Source: Paraconiothyrium sp. Pb-2020
Taxonomy: Eukaryota; Ascomycota; Dothideomycetes; Pleosporales; Didymosphaeriaceae
Assembly: GCA_022419385.1 (NCBI GenBank)
Contig: JAJUBI010000002.1
Coordinates: 4,154,001-4,218,000 of the forward strand
DNA: 64,000 nt
Direction of reading: 5' to 3'
Shown here: positions 58,621 through 64,000 of the stretch, piece by piece
Layout: the number at the start of each line of letters is the position of its first letter
Position numbering within the stretch: position 1 is the first letter of the stretch
Made by a program: the position numbers and the translations under genes
The notes under the pieces: generated by a model
The model's input: only the letters and a program-made list of their open reading frames with translations
Database searches by the model: none
Told to the model about the DNA's origin: nothing

Positions 58621-60553
58621 ATGACGCCTTACCTTACGGGAGCTACAAATGGCCACCTCAACGGTAGTGCGGCTCGCGAGAGCACAAACACACTGCTCCA
58701 GGGCGCGCACGCCGCCCTGGAATATCTTCTAGGACAGGTCACAGCTCAACTCCCAGAAGAGTGCTTGCCACATGTTGCACGGACATGTTTTTCGACGGCC
58801 AACACCGGAAGTCCCTACTTTCCCAGCCCATTGAAACAGACAGAAGCCATCTCAGCTTTAAAGGCCGTGGAAGGTGGCGTAGCAGCATCAATAGCAGATC
58901 TCAAGACCATTGTGCCGGATCGAAGCATCCATGTGGATTTAGAACGTGCTTCCGCCTTTCTCTTCTCTACATATCTTGCCACTGTTGGCGGCCTGGACAA
59001 GGCAAATCCCAAAGTGAAAAAGTACTTGAAAGGTAGGTGATCCGAGGACTCCTACAACATTCACTTCGTGGCCCATGAACGCGTCTGGTCTCGAAGACAT
59101 CGAGGCCTTCTCGTGTAATTACTCTATGGCTAAGCTCTCCTAGATACCGATCTTCTTCAAGCTCAGTCCATCCTCTATCGCAGACTGTCCGCGAACCTCT
59201 ACGCAACCAAGAACCATGGCGAATACTTCCATCTTCATGGCTCATTGGAAGCTACCAAAGCGCTTAATATGATCGGTTTGGAGGGCCACCGAGCAGACCT
59301 CACCGAGTACCGCGAATGTATTCAAGTCATCGAAGATCATGTCAAGAAGTACACCGTAGACGAACTCGAGGAGATGAACTGGAGAATCAAACAGGCGGGT
59401 AGGTGCTCCATTCCCTATACGAGAAACAGTAAACCATGGCAGCTCAGTAATGTTTACATGACTAACTTTGCATACGTTAGGTGTGACCTGTTTGAAGTGG
59501 GAAGACTTCCAGACAACCGAGCACGGCCAAGCTCTACTGCAAGAGCCGCTGTGGAGAGTTGATCTTCTAGAGTCTGAATCGCCTCCTGCTCCGTTTCCCT
59601 TCGCTGCATCGTCTGCGCCGAAACCCCAGATTCTGGCAGGAATTCGCGTCATCGAACTGTGCCGGATAATTGCAGGACCGGCAATTGGACGAGGATTGGC
59701 TGAATATGGTGCCGAAGTCATCAAAATCACGTCGCCCAATTTATCTGACGTACCGTTCTTCCAAGTGGACGGCAATCTAGGCAAGCACGCTGCCGAACTA
59801 AACTTGCGCGATTCGAGCGATCGCAAGGTGTTTGAGGATCTACTGCAGTCTGCCGATGTCATCCTTGATGGGTACCGACCAGGCAGTTTGAAGCGTCTCG
59901 GATACGGCCCCAGCCAGATATTGCAGCTCGTAAAGGGTCGCAAACGTGGCATTGTGTACGTGGCTGAGGACTGCTTTGGTCATGTCGGGCCTTGGTCATC
60001 GCGACCAGGATGGCAGCAGATTGCGGATTGCGTATCGGGCGTCGCTTGGGCGCAAGGCCTCGCGATGGGCCTCGATGAACCAGTCGTACCACCATTTCCC
60101 ATGAGTGATTATGGTACCGGTTGCATGGGAACGATTGCGGCATTGACCGGTTTATATAAGCGGGCAAAATATGGCGGGAGTTATCTTGGCACAACTTCAC
60201 TTTGCCAATACGACATTTATCTACTTCATTTAGGGCTATACGACGACAACATGATGGCCCAGCTGAGGGAACAGCACGATAATGAGTTCTTCGAACTACG
60301 CCACAATGACTCAGTTGATGAGGTTGGCAAACGTGCTTTGAAAACAATGCGGAGGACACATCCCGAACTTTTTGACGAACGGCATATGCAAGGATGCTTC
60401 AGTCGGGGTTTTGATGCCATGGTCCGTACCATAAAGCCTGTCGTCGAGGTCGAAGGCATTTGGAACGGCTTCCTGCGTAGCTCCCGACCGAACGGCTTCG
60501 ACGCACCCACGTGGGACGACTGGGAGGTGGACGATGACATGCTGAAGAGCTGA
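58621..60553 (+). CDS. Class III CoA-transferase (CaiB/BaiF family)
   Basis: Transfers CoA between carboxylic acids, or acts as an acyl-CoA racemase-like enzyme. Exons 58621-59032, 59144-59398 and 59481-60553 sum to 1740 nt (579 aa). It consists of a partial N-terminal half followed by a full-length family core: GIRVIELCRIIAGPAIGRGLAEYGAEVIKI (CoA-binding start), LQSADVILDGYRPGSLKRLGYG and FGHVGPWSSRPGWQQIADCVSG. SDYGTG places the catalytic Asp at about residue 432, equivalent to Asp169 of formyl-CoA transferase. Fungal homologs share this two-part form. The divergent zinc-cluster gene suggests inducible use in acid or carnitine-like catabolism; that is inference. Substrate unknown. Confidence 0.9.
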
Positions 60554-61974
60554 TAACTGGATCTTAATATGACGAATCTCCTTGCTCCAAGATTGCATCG
60601 CTGGCGTTCTGAAGGCATGCATGTAATCCCGCGTCCTGAGAATCCGGCTCGCGACGAACCTAATATTGCCGTTATCTCGAGAGACCGCATTCTCTTTTCC
60701 ATTTTCCGGTTCTCCCACAGGTCTCTACCCACCTTTGTACGATGCTAGTGCGCTTTCCGAAGTCTAGTCCTAGAAGTTTACCTCGTAAAACACGCCATAC
60801 ATCAAAGACTCGCTTACCGCATCAGGAGTGCAGTAAATGCGTCTGTAAACTTTAGCGTACAGCGGCTGCAAACGACCATAGTGTAGCCACACTCCGGTCT
60901 GACTCGAGCAGATCCGTATCAAGCAGCATGCTTGCATTTGCCCACCGACTACACGGCAGTCGGCATCTTTGCTGACTGATAGGTTCTGAACGGTCAGCTG
61001 TAGCTTCGTTTAGGCCCTTCTCCACCCGGAAAACAGAGTCATAGTCTTCGGAAGATGGACGCTCGCGCAGTCATAGCTGCACGAAGTACCGATACTTAGC
61101 CGATAGCAGCTCTCCACTCGCAGCTCTACTTCGTATAGCTCGTGGAATGTTGTGCGATATGCCGAGTACGCGCTTAGCGCCGCGGGACGACGGCGAGACC
61201 CACCACCTGCACACCTGGCAACATTTCACCCCGATGCAATTCCTCCGGGTGCCGACACGAAATGACAAGCGCGCCAACGGCGTTACGCAAAGTTCCTCGT
61301 CCACCTGACGAGCTGAAGTGGACATCGTAAGTCGACGCCGACTTGGCAGCGGCTCGATCGGATCGAGAACGCGATCGGGTAGTCTTCCCAATATGGTAGT
61401 ACATAGATAGTTCAACAGAACAAGCGTTGAACGTTGAGCAGACTTTCGGATATCATCGTCTCGAGGGTAGCCGTCAGTAACCACTCGTGCCGAAAACCTC
61501 GGCTGCCTTCCGAGAACCCGAATCGCAATGATCGGACCACCAAGTGGGCCGCGGGTACGGCGTAATCCCGGTTCTCGGTATCACCAGAATTGACCGTTTA
61601 CATGTCGGTGATGTCCGAATGGTCTGCAATCACCAGGACTGTGCTTTGTCAATTCCCCGCCCTCTGCCGATTGCCGACGGCCACGACAGACTCTATTTCC
61701 AAGTTGGGTGTTGCTACACGGCGCGTGAGTCAAGAGTTGTTGTTATCCTATATTGCATTACTCGAGCTAAAGTTGGCACCTAGGTACAGGCTTCACTTCA
61801 GCAGCTTGACGTCACAATAGCTGAGTTCAAGGCAGAACTCAATACGAGCTACTTTGAGCCTCCAATAGGCGTGGAATGCACTCACTGTGTTAAGCGCACA
61901 TATCCATATCGAACAGTATCCACTATACCGGAATCCTCATGACAAGTCCTCCCTCTTTCAACAGAACCTAAACG
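60554..61974. other. 1.4-kb intergenic region
   Basis: Between the CoA-transferase 3' end and the minus-strand AIG2-like gene 3' end. CpG-containing, with stops in all frames. No gene recognised. Confidence 0.5.
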
Positions 61975-62744
61975 TCAACCCAGGTTCCTTCTTTCCCTCC
62001 AGATAATGCACCTGGCCACCTCAGATCTGTCCGTCTCATACCATCTTAGCTTGTCCTCATGCTCTCGACTCTTAGATACACCCAGCCCGGCCAAATCCCG
62101 CTCCGTCCCACCCACAAGCGCAAAGTACTTACCCCAAATCATTACCCCGCCTCCCTGGGTTTCTGCACGCGACAAGACTGGCTTGCTTTCCACTTTTCGA
62201 ACCTCTTTAAGCTTCTGCGGGTTCACGAGGGTACCGTGGAAGAAGTAGTGGACGCGATATGAGTCTTGCCGCGGTAAGTGAATGTCGTGAGCCGGTGCTA
62301 TTGAGCAGGATGATAAGTCTTTTCTGCTTTCTGTGGACCTGAAATGGTAATGCCTGCTCAAGTGCAACTCTGGTTCCGCTGTCTACAATCGCAGCCATAG
62401 ACCCGCCCGCCTCTCTTTCTAACATCCTTGGGGGCTCCGCCGAGCCCAGCCACGCACTGTATTTCCGCCGCCGTTAGCCCCCGTCCAAGTTTCACATGAA
62501 ACTTATACCTCTTATCTGTCATCTTTGCATCACGCCCCTCCGCCTGCCGCTGTAGATACCGCGCCAGATTCGTACCGTAGCGCTCGAGATAGTGCGCGAA
62601 ACTCTCCTTGTCGTGATCATCAAGACCAAAGACAGCGCGTATACGCTCAGATTGTTCATCATAGATGACCTCGCGCACCGCGTCCTCTAAGTGGGCTTCT
62701 ATTGCTGCTTTTGCCTTTGAAGCAGTGTAACAAGAAAGCTTCAT
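61975..62744 (-). CDS. AIG2/gamma-glutamylcyclotransferase-like protein, start and intron uncertain
   Basis: The 3' part has YRVHYFFHGTLVNPQKLKEV, the YGTL-type substrate loop of the GGCT/AIG2 fold (His replaces Tyr before GTL). MIWGKYFALVGG and EDKLRWYETDRSEVARCII follow, matching the DxL..YE...Y...  end of the fold. Upstream is a well-formed frame (MKLSCYTASKAKAAIEAHLEDAVREVI... to about 62410) that stays open 5' of its ATG at 62744 for some 30 codons, so the start may lie further upstream. At least one intron between about 62415 and 62330 is required, and its borders are unclear. The arrangement is head-to-head with another AIG2-like gene. GGCT activity is unproven; fungal AIG2-like proteins are mostly uncharacterised. 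Confidence 0.5.
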
Positions 62745-63164
62745 CCAGCGATCTCGGCCTCCGCTGTCTGCGTAGTTGGAAATAAGGACGGAGACCTCGG
62801 TGGCGGTGCGCGAAATGTCGCCTGGAATAACTTAAGGCACGTTGCGCTCGGTGCTGGCGCAGTGAGCTCATACACCTTGATGTACCCATTTCTTTATTTA
62901 AAACATCTGGGAATTTAGATGGTCATCTACATGTCCACTGTTCAGTCACGCTTGAGCCATGGTTTTCGCGGCTCCCAGAGCGGGATTGAACAGTAGTGTG
63001 GATACGGAGGATGCCATGAACCACGGTTAAGCATGGACTCACCAAATCCCGGGAGCTACAAAAAGGATATTAAACACACTTTGTCTCCAAATCAGACTTG
63101 AATCCTCACTACCAGATTGAAACCATTTTCAGAAATCTGTAGATTCATCTACCCCGAATCCACC
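62745..63164. promoter_or_regulatory. Divergent promoter of the two AIG2-like genes
   Basis: About 420 bp at most between the two starts. Part of it may encode the N-terminus of the minus-strand gene. AT-rich around 62890-62910. No RNA gene found; a tRNA-like GGATTGAAC box at about 62980 lacks paired stems. Confidence 0.4.
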
Positions 63165-64000
63165 ATGTCAACCCTCCCATATACCCAATACTTCTTAAAA
63201 CTCTCCTCCCCCGTCGAAACCAAAGCAAAACTCCACGTAGCCCTCCAAGACGACACAGTCCCAGTGATCGAATTTTCAGAGCTTCACGGAGCTACCGCCC
63301 TTTACGCCTACATGACTTCCTTCACGGTGCTTTCCCTATTAAGGCAGTTTCCGCAGGCAGACTTCAAAGTCTACCGTGCACGAAAGCCGGCAACCAAAGA
63401 CCTCTCCAATACGTCCATCGCACCCACTCTAGGCATCGACATCACCCTACCACAGCACCGTAATCTTGTTGTTGACCCACGCCCAAGGCAAGATGAGAAC
63501 CCTGTGCGATACTTCTTCTACGGCACGCTCTGCGAGCCTGAACGCCTGGCACAAGTTCTGGGGATTGAAACTATTGCTACCTCAGAGGACTCTGACAATG
63601 GTACGGGAACTGACTCACAAGACGACTCGACGATTCGCTGCGGAAGCCAGATTTCAGAGGGTGGCTGCCAGGAAGCGAGTGATGAAGAGAAAAAGGATCA
63701 AGGTTTGCAATCACACGAAGACGCCACTCTGACCCCAGCGCCTATTCTGACACCTGCGTGCATTCTTAGGGGGAAGGTGCGATCGTGGCGCGGGAAGTAT
63801 GTAGCGCTTGTTGATGGGGATGAGGATGATCTAGTTCAAGGGTGGATATATGACGTCAAGAACAGAGAGGATGAGGATAGGTTGAGAGAGTATGAAGGGG
63901 GCAATTATGAGGTTGATAGGTGTAAGATCAGTGTGACTGGAGAAGTGGTGTTGGTGAGGGGATTGACATTCAGGTTTTGTGGGAAGAAGAACGAGTTGCA
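63165..64000 (+). CDS. AIG2/GGCT-like protein, C-terminus beyond the window
   Basis: The frame is open from ATG 63165 (good context, CACCATG) to the window end, at least 278 codons, no intron needed. Residues 1-80 form a helical region of unknown kind (TQYFLKLSSPVETKAKLHVAL). VRYFFYGTLCEPERLAQVLG at about 114-133 is the GGCT-type substrate loop. An acidic insert of about 45 residues (SEDSDNGTGT...) interrupts the fold, followed by KVRSWRGKYVALVDGDEDDL and EDEDRLREYEGGNYEVDRC, the end of the fold. The region VLVRGLTFRFCGKKNEL runs to the edge. The catalytic Glu candidate lies in REYEGG. Related to the minus-strand neighbour. Confidence 0.85.
   Translation, partial: MSTLPYTQYFLKLSSPVETKAKLHVALQDDTVPVIEFSELHGATALYAYMTSFTVLSLLRQFPQADFKVYRARKPATKDLSNTSIAPTLGIDITLPQHRNLVVDPRPRQDENPVRYFFYGTLCEPERLAQVLGIETIATSEDSDNGTGTDSQDDSTIRCGSQISEGGCQEASDEEKKDQGLQSHEDATLTPAPILTPACILRGKVRSWRGKYVALVDGDEDDLVQGWIYDVKNREDEDRLREYEGGNYEVDRCKISVTGEVVLVRGLTFRFCGKKNEL

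Noticed and set aside
62960..62990. tRNA B-box-like GGATTGAAC on the plus strand (minus-strand TGTTCAATCCC)
   Set aside because: No matching T-stem, acceptor stem or A box at the right distance.

Overview
The window is nuclear DNA from a filamentous ascomycete (Pezizomycotina). A Dothideomycete is my best guess, but that is inference. The grounds are dense genes on both strands, many 45-60 nt introns with GTRNGT donors and CTRAY branch sites, three Zn2Cys6 regulators, a Yippee protein, a HUT1-type transporter, an AIM9-type kinase and a fungal DUF7708 protein. I found no rRNA, convincing tRNA, CRISPR array, transposase or reverse transcriptase. Exon borders are read by eye from splice signals, frame and family continuity. 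Where exon sums divide by three, this is stated.

Layout. 0.1-8.2 kb: a Zn2Cys6 regulator, a DUF7708 protein, and a divergent AAA ATPase interrupted by an in-frame TAG. 8.7-17.5 kb: a minus-strand housekeeping block with AIM9-like kinase, UDP-galactose transporter, triple-KH RNA-binding protein, zinc alcohol dehydrogenase and Yippee. 19-26.6 kb: TPR/J-domain co-chaperone, DUF2196 (YwbE-like) protein, a coiled-coil protein and a secreted low-complexity protein. 28.5-31.3 kb: a membrane family-2 glycosyltransferase, followed by about 5.3 kb with no gene I can support. 36.5-41.2 kb: a second Zn2Cys6 regulator and a type II membrane glycosyltransferase. 41.6-49.7 kb: a run of small, Pro-rich or charged, probably disordered proteins. 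49.8-53 kb: a four-helix EXPERA-like protein and an MFS sugar transporter. 54.6-60.6 kb: a third Zn2Cys6 regulator divergent from a class III CoA-transferase. 62-64 kb: two head-to-head AIG2/GGCT-like genes, the right one cut by the window edge.

The most unusual region is 41.6-49.7 kb. Four plus-strand genes within about 5.4 kb (ends at 43528, 44194, 44672 and 48391) terminate in a CaaX box whose last residue is Met: CCVM, CAIM, CLVM and CVVM. Three of the four have an extra nearby Cys. A fifth (end 49736) ends in an aromatic/basic tail closing in CCG, a sixth starts MCFF, and a divergent pair of tiny ORFs shares a WNDGFN-GRP-WG block. Short shared motifs suggest an old tandem family. I read this as a cluster of farnesylated or acylated, membrane-tethered disordered proteins. 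I know of no name or function for it.

The 51-60.6 kb stretch (sugar transporter, regulator, CoA-transferase) could be a small catabolic unit. Only the regulator/CoA-transferase head-to-head arrangement directly supports that.
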